NCBI GenBank assembly: GCA_963575745.1
Contig: CAUYUJ010018071.1
Location: 189,501 to 253,500, forward strand
Direction of reading: 5' to 3'
Source: Prorocentrum cordatum
Lineage: Eukaryota; Sar; Dinophyceae; Prorocentrales; Prorocentraceae
DNA: 64,000 nucleotides
Shown: in pieces, positions 39,400-49,600 of the stretch
Numbering within the stretch: position 1 is the stretch's first letter
Layout: every line of letters starts with the position of its first letter
Translations under genes and position numbers: made by a program
The notes under the pieces: generated by a model
Seen by the model: the letters and a program-made list of their open reading frames with translations, nothing else
The model's database searches: none
What the model was told of the DNA's origin: nothing

Positions 39400-39690
39400 C
39401 TATGCGTCCTCGGGGCGCCTCTCCTCAGTCTGGAGCTGACGACGATATACTTTTGAGGCTCTCTTGAGATGCAAGACTCTATTGCTTTCAGGGCCTGTGG
39501 AGGTGTGGCTGATGCCAATCCAGCACTCACACCACTTGTGGCAGTAGAAACGCTCTTGCCTCGAGAGCCCCTCCAATTCCAAAGTATCGGCATCCCCCCG
39601 TAACCACTCCCGTAGTCTGCGCCAGTACGCCTTAAGCAGCTCGGACCTTTCCGCTGGAAATCGCCTCACTCTGCGTTCCCCCGTCTGGAT
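39400..39690 (-). CDS. Possible frameshifted C-terminal extension of the transposase
   Basis: Directly after the transposase, the neighbouring frame encodes about 95 residues with RSELLKAYWRRLREWLRGD and ERFYCHKWCECWIGISH, ending at 39400, 38 bp before the OTU-like ATG. The protein-like composition suggests a second small frame or a transposase tail after a frameshift. No family is recognised. Confidence 0.3.
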   Translation of the reverse strand: MQTGERRVRRFPAERSELLKAYWRRLREWLRGDADTLELEGLSRQERFYCHKWCECWIGISHTSTGPESNRVLHLKRASKVYRRQLQTEERRPEDA

Positions 39691-40985
39691 AGGTATTCGA
39701 GACATTTCCGGCGCTCGTCGCGCTTCAGGAACCACTGCTGGTAGTCTCCCCTGCGTGCTCGCTTGGTATTCTGCCAAAACTGCCACATATTTGACCAATT
39801 TCGCGCCAGCAGAGATAACGCTGTGTTTAGTTCTGAATTGATTCTCCAAGCCAATTCCTGCCATCGGACTTCAAGTTCTGAGTCAGCAACCTGGCCTTTC
39901 CACATACTCAGCTGGCTACCCATTTTCTTCAATAATCCATCGAAGGATTCGCCCGAATTTGTTGTTGTACCATCGGCCGAAACCCATTCTTTTGAATCGT
40001 TGACTGTTGAGGCTCGGGCAAAGAAATGCGGCAGGCGTGCCCAGGAAGGGTCCAACATTGTCAACAATACGTTTTTGTTGTACGTGGCATCGTTGCTGAG
40101 GACGTGTTGCACGCGAAGAGTTCCAGGTAGGAATCGCAGGACGCCTTGGAAGACCCTGAATGCCACTGCTACTTGAAAGATGTAGCTCTCGAACTTGAGA
40201 GGACGCGCCGGCGCGCCATGCCGAACCTGTCTCCGATGCCGACCCCACGTGATATCCACGATGCGCTCTGAGTCGGCAATCCTGGGTAAGTTCTGCTGCC
40301 ACGCCACTGGGAGCCTCAGCTTGCTCCACATTGCAGATACCGTGCTGTCACATATCTTCAATGCCCGAGCGGTTTTCCCGACGCCAGTCCCGTCCAACCA
40401 GTGTGCAGCCAGTTTGAACCTTGTAACCAAGCCAAGTTTATTTCGGCTTCCCTCAAACGGAGTTCCACTGAAATTGACAGAGTGGTGCGCTTGACAACGA
40501 GTGCATCTGGCTGAGGCTATAGGGCCATGGCCTCTGCCTTTGACTGCCTGGCTGGCTCTTTGACTTGGTCTCGGCCGAGAAGCGTTGCAGCCACAGTGCC
40601 CAAGCGGGCGGACAACACCTTCAGAAAGAAGGTCCTGAAGGATTCCAGCCTTTTTCCGATTGTCCAGGTGTTGCAGAAGTTCGGGGAGCTGCATGCTTGA
40701 ACATCGGTGGAAACCTACCGATCGCGGCGCATCATGCAAAAGAATTGGCGGCGGTTGTGCTGGCGCAACTGGCTCGGCTGCAGGTGGAACGAGTCGACGT
40801 GCAGGTGACTCTGGCCCTGATTGGGGCACTGCTGGCACCAGGGCAGATTGCGACTGCGAAGAGCCACCTCGTCCAAAAAATGCATTCACGTATCTTTCAT
40901 GAGTCGCGAGGTGAGCGAACAACAATTCTGAAGGTATGGGTGAAGCACAGTAAGGACACGAAGTCAATTTCGGAGATTGAGCCAT
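39666..40985 (-). CDS. DDE transposase, ISXO2/IS1595 (Merlin)-like
   Basis: A 439-residue frame. A C2H2-type finger lies near residues 10-29 (CPYC ... HLATH) and a zinc ribbon near 130-167 (GHCGC ... CTRC). The latter leads into HSVNFSGTPFEGSRNKLG, the ribbon/helix signature of IS1595-type enzymes, followed by a helix-turn-helix-like ARALKICDSTVSAMW. Candidate catalytic residues: Asp 244 (RIVDITWG), Asp 299 (LSNDATY) and the terminal block VNDSKEWV ... TTTNSGESFDGLLKKMG (about 328-356), which resembles the vnHskefv ... N-x-x-E ... lK motif. It would cut the terminal inverted repeats at 36663 and 41715. The frame is intact. Confidence 0.7.
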   Translation of the reverse strand: MAQSPKLTSCPYCASPIPSELLFAHLATHERYVNAFFGRGGSSQSQSALVPAVPQSGPESPARRLVPPAAEPVAPAQPPPILLHDAPRSVGFHRCSSMQLPELLQHLDNRKKAGILQDLLSEGVVRPLGHCGCNASRPRPSQRASQAVKGRGHGPIASARCTRCQAHHSVNFSGTPFEGSRNKLGLVTRFKLAAHWLDGTGVGKTARALKICDSTVSAMWSKLRLPVAWQQNLPRIADSERIVDITWGRHRRQVRHGAPARPLKFESYIFQVAVAFRVFQGVLRFLPGTLRVQHVLSNDATYNKNVLLTMLDPSWARLPHFFARASTVNDSKEWVSADGTTTNSGESFDGLLKKMGSQLSMWKGQVADSELEVRWQELAWRINSELNTALSLLARNWSNMWQFWQNTKRARRGDYQQWFLKRDERRKCLEYLSRRGNAE

Positions 40986-41039
40986 CGTGCTCTGGGTACG
41001 TCATGCGAAAATCGGTCCGGGATCGCTTTGGGATCGTTC

Positions 41040-41612
41040 CGGTATCGTCTCAGAATCCTTTCAGAATGCAATCAGAATCCTCGCAGAATGCTTTCAGAAT
41101 CCTTTCAGAATCCTCTCAGAATCCCCTCAGAATCCTCTCAGAGTGCTTCCAGAATCCTCGCAGAATGCTTTCAGAATCCTTTCAGAATCCCCTCGGAATC
41201 TTCTCAGAGTGCTTTCAGAGTGCTTTCAGAATTCTCTCAGAATCCTCTTAGAATCCTCTCAGAATCCTCGCAGAATGCTTTCAGAATCCTCGCAGAATGC
41301 TTTCAGAATACTCGCAGAATGCTTTCAGAATCCTTTCAGAATCCTCTCAGAATCCCCTCAGGATCTTTCAGAGTGCTTTCAGAATCCTCGCAGAATGCTT
41401 TCAGAATCCTCTCAGAATCCCCTCGGGATCCTCTCAGAGTGGTTGCAGAGTGCTTGCAGAATCCTCTCAGAATCCTCTCAGAATCCTCTCAGAATCCTCG
41501 CGGAGTGCTTTCAGAATCCTTGCAGAATGCTTTCAGAGTTCCCTCAGAATGAATGCTCTCAGAATCCTGTCAGAATTCTGGCAGAATCCTCTTGGGAGTG
41601 CTCGTAGAACCC
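41040..41612. repeat. 11 bp satellite (TCTCAGAATCC), right subterminal array
   Basis: About 50 copies of an 11 bp unit, NNNCAGAATNC, in variants such as TTTCAGAATCC, TCGCAGAATGC and TCTCAGAGTGC. It lies between the transposase start and the right inverted repeat. All frames here translate as short repeating peptides. Confidence 0.9.
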
Positions 41613-41715
41613 CCGGCCAACCTCTTTAGACAGGGCCACTGTGACATTTTAGACGCGGGCAAAAACTTTTAGAGGTGGCATTCCTCTGTTGAGGGGTGCA
41701 CCAGTCTAAACGACC

Positions 41716-42064
41716 AAAAATTTCTGTAGACAGTTTTGCATCTCTAAAGCTCGTCACACGATCCCGCTCGCGCCAAAATTCTAGCTTCTCTGCCCGAAAC
41801 GCACACAATTGAGCAGCGCTCATTGCCGTGGAGCGCTCCACTGCGCGCGCCAGAAGCGGCGGCAGAGGTACAAAGCCAGAGGCGCGAGGCAGAGAGTGGG
41901 CCCATTCCAGATGGGTCCAGGGAGCCATAGCTCCCACGCTGGACGCATCGAGCAACAATGCATCCACGGCGTCCTTGCGAAAGGCAAAACTGCAGAAGCC
42001 AGCGCTCCCTACTGCTTGACCGGGTACCTAAATCCGAATCACTGTCGGGGCCGTCATCGCCACC
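41716..42064 (-). pseudogene. N-terminal part of pol of element M
   Basis: In frame after the gag UGA (42065-42067) lies an acidic/Ser-rich linker GGDDGPDSDSDLGTRSSSRE. After a frame change the pol N terminus appears: ALLLDASSVGAMAPWTHLEW and FRAEKLEFWRERDRVTSF, matching FRASALAFWRERKRVTD in pol of element A. It is cut by the DNA transposon at KLSTEIF. Confidence 0.65.
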
Positions 42065-43390
42065 TCAGCGGCGATCCTTCCAGCCGCCCCAGTCGGACTT
42101 GCTGGTCCAGCTGGAGCGGTGCTCGCCTTTGCCGGTCTTGCCCTTGCCGCCGCCCCTGCCGGTCTGAGCTGGCGTCCTCGAACGGTGGCGGCTGGGAGAA
42201 ATGACCTGGCGGTTGTCGGCAGCACCTCCCTTGGGGAACGTCTTGCCGCCCCGAGACTGCCCTGCAACTGTGGGCGCGGACGCGGCAGACCCTGCCCCGC
42301 GGCCACCTCCTTTCTTGCTGGCGCGGGCGAGGGCATCGCCAGCCTTGTCCCTGGCCTCCCGGACCATGTCCCGGTCCAAGTTCGTGAAATACCACTTGGC
42401 TGTGGCGTCCTCGCCGTTCTCGAAGGCACGAGCCATCTCTCTCCGCGCCAGCAGATCATATTGATATGCGGCGTTGACGCCTCCGGATTCCTCGGCCACT
42501 TTTGCGACGAGGAAGATGTACGCCAGCAGCTCAGTGGCCGTGCAGACTTGGGCGAAGCAGAGTTTCATGTCCCACGAATACAAATGACCGATGAAAGTCG
42601 CAAATCCGTGGAACGTTGTCTTCTCCTCTGCAGCTCTGGCCTTGCGGACCTCGAAGCTCGCCTTGAGCCGATCTTCCCAAGAGCCCTCGGCGGGCATCGC
42701 CTCGATGACGGGGGTCCGGGACCAGGCGGGCCGGTGGGGGACCTGGAGATCGCCTCCATCCGTGCTGCCCAGGAAGGGGCGCCCGTTCTCGGCAGCCACC
42801 TTGCCGGCAGCTTCCCATTTGATCAACTGATCTACGTTGGGAAGGGCGTCCTTGGGAAAGAACGCGAGGCCGATCTCCTGGGCGCGTGTGGCGCTCGTAG
42901 GAGAGGCTATTCTTGCCCGGCGCTCTGGCCTCGCTCTGGCTCTTCACAAACTCGTTCATAGCCTTGGTGAAGCCCTCGGCTGCGCTCGAGGCAGTGCCGC
43001 CAGCGGCCTCCAGGGAAGGCTTCGTCTCCTTGCAGCACTTGTCGTGGACGCGGAGGGCGTGCACAGGCGTCGCGGGCGTCATTTTCACGGCCTGCCAGCT
43101 CGAATGATTGCCCTCTCCTGTGAAGGGCGTGTCATTGACCGTGATGGCCGATTTCAGCAGATCACGGATGACTTCATCTGCGTAATCGCCTGGGTAGACG
43201 CTGCTCACAGCTTCGCTCATCATGCGGGCCACTGCCGTGTACCAGCGCAGATCGTGTCTGGCCTTGGGCTCTGCCTCCAGGCTGAGCACGAATTAACCCA
43301 CTTCTCGCGTTGCTCTGCAGAAGCGCCGTTGAAAGCACTCCCCGGCATCCCCTCGAGATCAGCCTGGATCTCTTCACGAGAGGAAGACAT
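42065..43390 (-). pseudogene. Gag-like protein of element M, two frameshifts
   Basis: ATG 43390 (MSSSREEIQADLEGMPGSAF). A 1 bp deletion near 43294, relative to the element D copy, shifts the frame into EAEPKARHDLRWYTAVARMM ... TPFTGEGNHSSWQAVKMTPA. A second shift near 42885 leads to PHRPAWSRTPVIEAMPAEGS, FHGFATFIGHLYSWDMK and YQYDLLARREMARAFENGED, then a Gly/Lys/Ser-rich tail ending KDRR. Total length (~440 codons) equals that of the intact gag at 12455. Its role in RNA packaging is inferred. Confidence 0.75.
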
Positions 43391-43925
43391 GCGATACGTG
43401 GCGAACAACTGTTGAGAGCGGGATGATTCCAGAAGCAGCAGTAAGCAGAAGAGGACTTCGAAAGCACTCTCAGCCGGCGGCTACGGACATGGAGCGAGAA
43501 ACAGAAACTTGGAATCACTCCTTTGAATCGCCGCCTGTCGCCCCAGCCGATACACAATGTGGAAGCACCGCGGAATGCCTTCATCCACGATCGCCTGGCG
43601 CAAAAATTGGAGCAGCGGCCGCCGCCCCAGCAGTCCCTGACTGCAGCGCACCAGAGCCCACAGCGAATGATGATGGGAGAAGAAATGGGACAGAGTTCGA
43701 TTGTTTTTAAAGCAATTCTCGCAGTGCGCCCACCTGGACACGTTCGAGGGACACGGCCGAGCTTTCTCTCCAGTTTGTCCCCCAGGCCCACTTCCATGCC
43801 TCGGCGCCGCGTCGGCGCAGTCTCCGACTTGCCAGCGCTGTCCTCGCCGCCGCTGCCAGAGGAGGAGGGAAAAGCAATAGATGGTGCAATGAAAAGAGCA
43901 CCCACTTTCGGGCGCCCAAGGAGGC
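43391..43925 (-). other. 5' leader of element M
   Basis: Positions 43391-43705 are nearly the same as the leader of element D (8150-8470). The remainder to 43925 continues the leader beyond the point where element I cut D. No gene is recognised. Confidence 0.5.
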
Positions 43926-43984
43926 GAAAATAAGCAGAAACTGTAGTTTTTTGGGGGCGCGCGGGCGCCCAGGAGCAATGTCGT

Positions 43985-44400
43985 GCTTAGATGTCGAACT
44001 TGGGCTGCGTGGGCCCGAGAGACGCGCAATCGAGCGCAGAAGCCAATTCTGGGCTCCGATTGCAAATCTGGACGCGCCTGCGCGCCAGACCGCGGATAGG
44101 AGCCCAGAATGCAATGCGCGCGGACGCCCAGGAGCGCGAATTAGCGCTCAGATTGCGACACCGCCAGCCTCCGGGCGCCAGAAAGGGGAAAGGGGCCCAG
44201 AATGCAATTCTGGGCGCGGACGCCACGGAGCGCGAACTTGGCACTCAGATTGCCAATCTGGACGCGCCTGGGCGCCAGACCGCGGAAAAGAGCCCAGAAT
44301 GCAATTCTGGGCGCGCGGGCGCCCAGGAGCGCGAATTGGCGCCCGCATTGCCAATCTGGACGCGCCTGGGCGCCAAACCGCGGACAGGAGCCCGGAATGT
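43985..44400. repeat. 49/98 bp GC-rich satellite upstream of the LINE
   Basis: Units with GGGCGCGCGGGCGCCCAGGA, GCGCGAATTGGCGC, CAATCTGGACGCGCCTGGGC and GCCAGACCGCGGA recur with a 98 bp higher-order period (44224 and 44321). Composition and AATTCTGGGCGCG cores relate it to the 2185-3370 array. Confidence 0.75.
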
Positions 44401-44409
44401 GCACTTTCG

Positions 44410-44564
44410 CCATGGGCGTCGTTTGCGATCTTTTCGCAGATCCGCAGTCGTCCGGGAGCCTGGCTCCGACGCAAACGCAACTCAATATAGCCGCATGGAA
44501 TGTGAGAGGCTTTACGCACCTGAAGCCGGCGGAGTTGACGCACATCACGCAGGCATACAGCATG
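44410..44564 (+). pseudogene. LINE endonuclease (APE type), N-terminal piece
   Basis: The frame ends with LNIAAWNVRGFTHLKPAELT ... QAYSM at 44564. NIAAWNVRG is the start of APE-type LINE endonucleases, including the catalytic Asn. Element G follows immediately. The same gene resumes in phase at 51233 with GILCLQETW. Confidence 0.7.
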
Positions 44565-44670
44565 TTAGTGCGTGCACGGGAATGATGAGAAAGGTTTTTC
44601 GGGCGTCGTGTCCAGGCTTTGCCCCTCGCGTTGCTCATCGCAACCGCTCGGGCTCAAGCATCAAAGGCAC
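44565..44670 (+). repeat. A1 repeat of element G
   Basis: 106 bp from TTAGTGCGTGCACGGGAATG to CATCAAAGGCAC, copied at 50965-51071. It contains CGGGCTCAAG, which resembles the 3' part of the dinoflagellate spliced leader. The following 44671-45278 shows an open but unrecognised, GC-rich frame. Confidence 0.85.
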
Positions 44671-45278
44671 GGGGTTTTCGCTCGATGGCCGTCACACCAT
44701 CCCAGGTAGCACTCTTTGTCTGGACTGCCGTGATTGCCCCCTCGCTCTCCGATTGGCTGGCCGGTTCCGCTGGTGTGCGCTCCGCGCCGACGGCCCCCAG
44801 CCGCGCGGCGGCCGTCGACTGGTGCTGGGAGCCTCTGCCGTCGGGCTGCTCCTGCGTGCTCCCGCCCGTCGCCGGCGGCGCCCGAGCCGCCGGGCTCGCC
44901 CTCGCGGGGTGCCGCAGTGCGACTCGCGCCCGACGGAGCCGTGGCGATCGAGGTCGTCTGGCCGTGGGTGGGGGGCCTCGCGTACTCGCCCGGCCTCGCC
45001 CTCGCCGGCTGCCTGTGGTCGGTGATCCTGGAGGTGCTCTTCGTGCTGAATTGGTGCCGCCGTGCTGTGTGGCTCGACTCGACGCAGCTTCGTGTGATCC
45101 GCAGTGGAGCAAGACTGACTGCCGTAGGCGCAGCTGCTCGTGCCGCTTGGCTTTGACCCTGGTTTCAGGCACGCACGCGTCATCTTGCGGCCGTGTCACG
45201 AGTGGTCTTGGATCGTATACACGGGCGGCGGCGGCCGGCAGGTGGAAAAAGGAGAAGGACGGGAACAAGGTGTACCTC

Positions 45279-46610
45279 ATGAGGGCGGGTCACCCGCCAA
45301 GGTCTCTGCCGGACAAGGATGTGGAGGTCGTGCTGTTCGTAATGTTCCTCACGGACGACGAACTACGTGGGCTGTTCGTGAAGGCCCGCGCCGAGGTGGC
45401 GCCCTGGCAGGAGTCTGTGCCCGATCTCCACGTGCCAGCGGGCCCGACCTACCTCTTGTCGGAGGATGGGGGCCAGCGCCCGCTCCTTCGCCGCCGTGTC
45501 CAGGACATGCAGGTGAGGCGCACCGGCAGGGAGGGCAATCCACCTGTCGCACATGCGGGCGCTGGAGCCGCCGAGTCACTCGGCGGCGCTGGGGATGCAG
45601 GCGACGGCGAGCCGACCGCCGACGGCGTGCGTCACCGCTGGCAGGTCAGCAAGCCTGGTCTGGTCGGGGAGCTGGATATCCTTGTGCTACACGCATGCGT
45701 CATGATCAAGCTGGGTGACCGCGGCGCCGCCGACATGGACGGCGAGATGGTGTCAGTGCAGAGCGTTCCTGAGGCCGACGTGGGCGACTGCGCGTTCGTG
45801 AAGACCTCGGCCTACGAGGTAGCGGTCCGCTGCGTCGACGGCGCGGCCCTTTGTTTCGGGTGGCGTAACAGGATCCTGCCGAGCCACGCGTTTTCTCACG
45901 GTGAAGGAGCCACGCCGGCTGTCCATGCAGATGCCACCGAGCCGTACGATGTTCGCACTGTGTGGGCGGACACCGACGCCATGAACGACGGATTCAAGAC
46001 TTGGCGTCATGTGGTCATGGAGAGCTACCCCACGGTGTGGAGCGACAGCCCTGTGGAGGGGCGGTCTAGCCTGATGGTCATCCCCAGGTATTCTGATCGG
46101 CACGGCGGCAGCGTCAGGATGTGGCTCGACCTCTGCTCTCGCTCGCAGAACCTCAGGCCGGGCGAGCGGGTCATGGGCGAGCTCTCCGTTCTCTGCGAGC
46201 TCATCTACGGGGGGGACATGTACGACCAGCTAAATATGCCGTCGCTGGCCAGCTTCGAGATCATAGCGTTCCGTCCCCAGGGTATCGCGGACGTGTACTC
46301 GGGCGACCCCTCTTGGCCGCAGTGGGCCAACGCGTGGCTCTACTCCGGCGTGGACTCTGCGGTGCACATGGTCGCGCCCGAGCTGGAGCACTACGTGGCC
46401 AAGACGGCCAAGGACGAGGCCAAGGTCGAGTCCATGCGGGTGCGGGCCCGCAAACCTCCCGTCGCTGCCGACGCCGTCGTTGCTAGCGGACACCCTGTCG
46501 CTGGACGCAGTACACCTGTCGCCGCCATGGCGGGCCAGCCTTCCAAAGGATCGGGCCGCGGAGCCCTGGGGGGAGGCGATGGCGCCGCTGCCGCGGCGGA
46601 GGCTCAATGA
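45279..46610 (+). CDS. ORF1 of element G (gag position), unknown family
   Basis: ATG 45279 gives 443 residues ending UGA 46608-46610. The frame is open upstream to 44619, so the true start could be earlier. Visible segments: KDVEVVLFVMFLTDDELRGL, VPAGPTYLLSEDGGQRPLLR, a central EPYDVRTVWADTDAMNDGF region, YGGDMYDQLNMPSLASFEII and GDPSWPQWANAWLYSGVDSA, then a basic/Ala-Gly tail. No known domain is recognised. The stop overlaps the next start as ATGA (46607-46610), suggesting coupled translation with ORF2. Position implies a gag-like role. Confidence 0.6.
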   Translation: MRAGHPPRSLPDKDVEVVLFVMFLTDDELRGLFVKARAEVAPWQESVPDLHVPAGPTYLLSEDGGQRPLLRRRVQDMQVRRTGREGNPPVAHAGAGAAESLGGAGDAGDGEPTADGVRHRWQVSKPGLVGELDILVLHACVMIKLGDRGAADMDGEMVSVQSVPEADVGDCAFVKTSAYEVAVRCVDGAALCFGWRNRILPSHAFSHGEGATPAVHADATEPYDVRTVWADTDAMNDGFKTWRHVVMESYPTVWSDSPVEGRSSLMVIPRYSDRHGGSVRMWLDLCSRSQNLRPGERVMGELSVLCELIYGGDMYDQLNMPSLASFEIIAFRPQGIADVYSGDPSWPQWANAWLYSGVDSAVHMVAPELEHYVAKTAKDEAKVESMRVRARKPPVAADAVVASGHPVAGRSTPVAAMAGQPSKGSGRGALGGGDGAAAAAEAQ

Positions 46611-49600
46611 GTGATACGACCCTCGGCGGTGGGACTGGCCCAACCCCCGCCGTTCGCCTTCCTGGGCTTGCACGCGGATCCGCGGAGATCTTCCCGCTGC
46701 CCGACGACTCCAGCATCGTCGCGGAATTCTGGATCCACCTTCAGGGGCGTGCCCAGCGCCGGTTCGTGAGGGATTGGCGGGAGTGTGTGCGCTCATTAAA
46801 TTGGTTGTGGGGTGCTGGTCATCGTGAGGCCGCCCGACGTGCTCGAGGCGACGTCCACCCATACCGTTTTCAACTTCAACGTGAGGTGCTGGTGCGAGTC
46901 GCCCAGGGGGTTCAGACATATCTGGACCCACCCTCCGACCTTTCTCCGAAGGAGGCCTTTCAGGGGCTACTTCGAGGCCGCGGGGTCTACGACACCGAGA
47001 CGGCCTACACTACCCTGGCACCCTACCAACGGGGCGCTGTTTCTCTTCCTGGTGACGTCTCGACGGCCCCGGCCGTGGGAACCTTGGTCACGGGGCGCGC
47101 CCTCGAGTATCTGGTAGCGGCAGAGGAGCAGATGATCAGGACCGATGCTGAGGTCCAGCTTGACCGTGAGACGAATGGCGAAATCAAGATCTACACCGAC
47201 CCCCTGCTCGCCAATAGTCGCCGACGGTACTCCACCTTTGTGAAGGACCTGAAGCGGAAAGGCTTGGTGGGCTTCACCCGCGATCCCAAGGAGTTCGTGG
47301 GTGTTTTCTTCGTCTGGAAGAAGGAGCGCGCGTCCATGAGGATGGTGCTCGACTGTCGCCGCTCCAATCAACGCTTCGTGACCCCTCCCGGGGTCGAGCT
47401 ATTGTCGACCGAAGGGCTTGGTCGGATCGAGTGCGACACGGAGCAGACCGGCACACTGCCCATCTTCCTGGGCAAAGCGGATGTGAAGGATTGTTTCCAC
47501 CGCATGATGTTCGGCAACCATCTCTCCAAGTACTTTTGCTACCCGGGTGGCATGGCCAAGGAGTTTGGCATCGTCGGGCAGCTGGTGGAGGGGGTGCCTG
47601 CTCGCGCTGACGATTACCTCTGGCCATGCGCCCTCGCTTTACCCATGGGCTGGACGTGGTCGCTCTATTTCGCTCAGGTGGCCAACCTCGGGCTGGTGGA
47701 ACGGGTCCCCGCGGTGGCGTCGAGTTGCGCGGCCACCGATCGAGGGCCCCCCATCGTGCTGTCCCCGACCTCCTCCTGGCACTACGTGTACGTCGACAAC
47801 GTTGGGCTCATCTCGCTCGATGCCTCGTACGTCAAGGGGGCTCTGGCGGACACCATCGCGGCCTTCGACGCCGCGGGCCTCGTCATGCATGACATCTCGG
47901 TGGACTCCGACACGGCCGAGGCTCTGGGGGTGACGCTTGATGGCCAGAAACACCAGACCCTCGTCAACCACCGGCGCTACTGGAAGGTGAGACTCGGGCT
48001 CCGGTGGGCCCTCTCGTTGCGACGCCTGGCAGGGCGAGAGCTCGAAGTATTGCTTGGCCATTGTACATTCGTTGGTTTGATGTGTCGGGAGACCCTGTCC
48101 GTATGGCACACCGTCTACACCTTCGTCCGTGAGCGGTACTGGGCCAAAAGCGACGTGTGGGAGTCCGCACGTCAGGAGCTCGAGTGCTTCCTCGGGCTGA
48201 TGCCGCTCCTTCGGTCTGAGTGGGATCGGCCGTGGCTCACGCAGGTACTGTCTGTGGACGCCAGCCCGTACGGCTGGGGGATAGCCAGCTCCGAGTTCGG
48301 AGTGTCGATGGTGAAAAAGCAGGGCAGGATTCTTGAGCGATCTCGTTTCCGTCGACTCGGAGGGTTGCCGGCTCGGGCCAGTGCCCTTGCCGCCGCGGGG
48401 TTCGTCTATTCACCCACCACTGATCGCTGGCAGGTCGACGATGAGAAAGTGCGGGACCCTTCGGACGTTCGGGAGGCTGGAGCTTGGGAGATGCGTGAGG
48501 ATTTCCCTGAGATTCCTGGGGCCCTCCTCCACGGGGATCGGTGGCGCTTGATTTTGCATGGCAAGTGGGCCTACTCTGAGGATATCCTGATTCTCGAGGC
48601 CCGCGTCCTGGTCAAAGCTGTCGCAAGAGTTTGTAATTGCGTTCCAGGTGGATTCTGCAGAGTATTGTTATTGGGAGATAATATGTCAGTTATTTTAGCT
48701 TGTGAAAGATTTCGGGCCCGCAGCTTCGGGCTCTTGGTGCAGATCAGACGAATCGCGGCCTACGCTTTGGGCCGAGGAGTTCGATTTGGGTTCAGGTGGC
48801 ATCCCTCAGAGCTCAACAGTAGCGACGCTGGGTCCCGTATCTACGACCCCAACTACGACTCCACGAAGGATCTCACTCGCCTGGTGGCTGACGGACACGG
48901 ACCCGGAGACGTCCTGCCTCAGCCTGCGGATCCACCTCGGTCCGTCGACGTGCCGGCTCAAATTCCCGAATCGCCCGAGGACCCAGATTCTCTCGCCTGC
49001 ACCGTATTCCACGACTGCCATGATGCGGACCCGCAGCCTGGAGGCGCCGAGCCGAACCATCGCTGGCCAGAGGAGCTTACTCACGACGTTCGGAGCGCGT
49101 CCGATGACGACTTCCTGTCCGCCTTCAGCGACCACGGGGCTAACGACGACGCCTACCTGGTTGCGACCGGGGACACCCTTGATGCTGGACACTGGAAGGG
49201 TGCCTCCAACCAGAAGGTCCCTGATGACTCTGGCAGTCAGAAGGCCCGCCTGGGCTACAGCAGCAGCCACGGCCGCTGCCACCGCCGCGGCCGTCGACGT
49301 GGACAGCGATGGCACTACTACGGCCGACGAGATGGAGAAGATTCTCGGCGACAGGGCGCCCGCAGCCCTGCTGGTTCGGTGGACCGTCGCGGTGGAGTTC
49401 GCGAGGCGGGACGAGCCTGTCATGGGTGTCGCCGTGATGAACGGAGTCAGCAGCTACCTCAGGCCAGAGCTCCTCAGCCTTACCTCGACCAGCCTGGTGG
49501 CCCCGGGTTCGCTGGTGTCGCAGTACTGGAGCCTCCCTTTGCATCCTTCAGAGAGGAAAAAGAGGAGCTGGGCCAGCAAGGCGGACGATTCGCTGGTCAC

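Larger units (their letters stand above)
36663..41715 (-). mobile_element. 5.05 kb DNA transposon with ISXO2/Merlin-like transposase and OTU-like gene
   Basis: Ends are inverted: GGTCGTTTAGAC at 36663 and GTCTAAACGACC ending 41715. Imperfect similarity continues inward for about 60 bp (CACC[C/T]CTC, GTTTTTG, CGTCTAAA). Flanks AAAAAGAT (36655) and AAAAATTT (41716) could be a decayed 8 bp target duplication. Minus-strand genes: transposase 40985-39666 and OTU-like 39361-38726. Satellites fill both subterminal regions. It lies inside pol of element M. Confidence 0.7.

Noticed and set aside
40977-41629. Frames with ESFQNPLR-type repeats
   Set aside because: Translation of the 11 bp CAGAATCC satellite.
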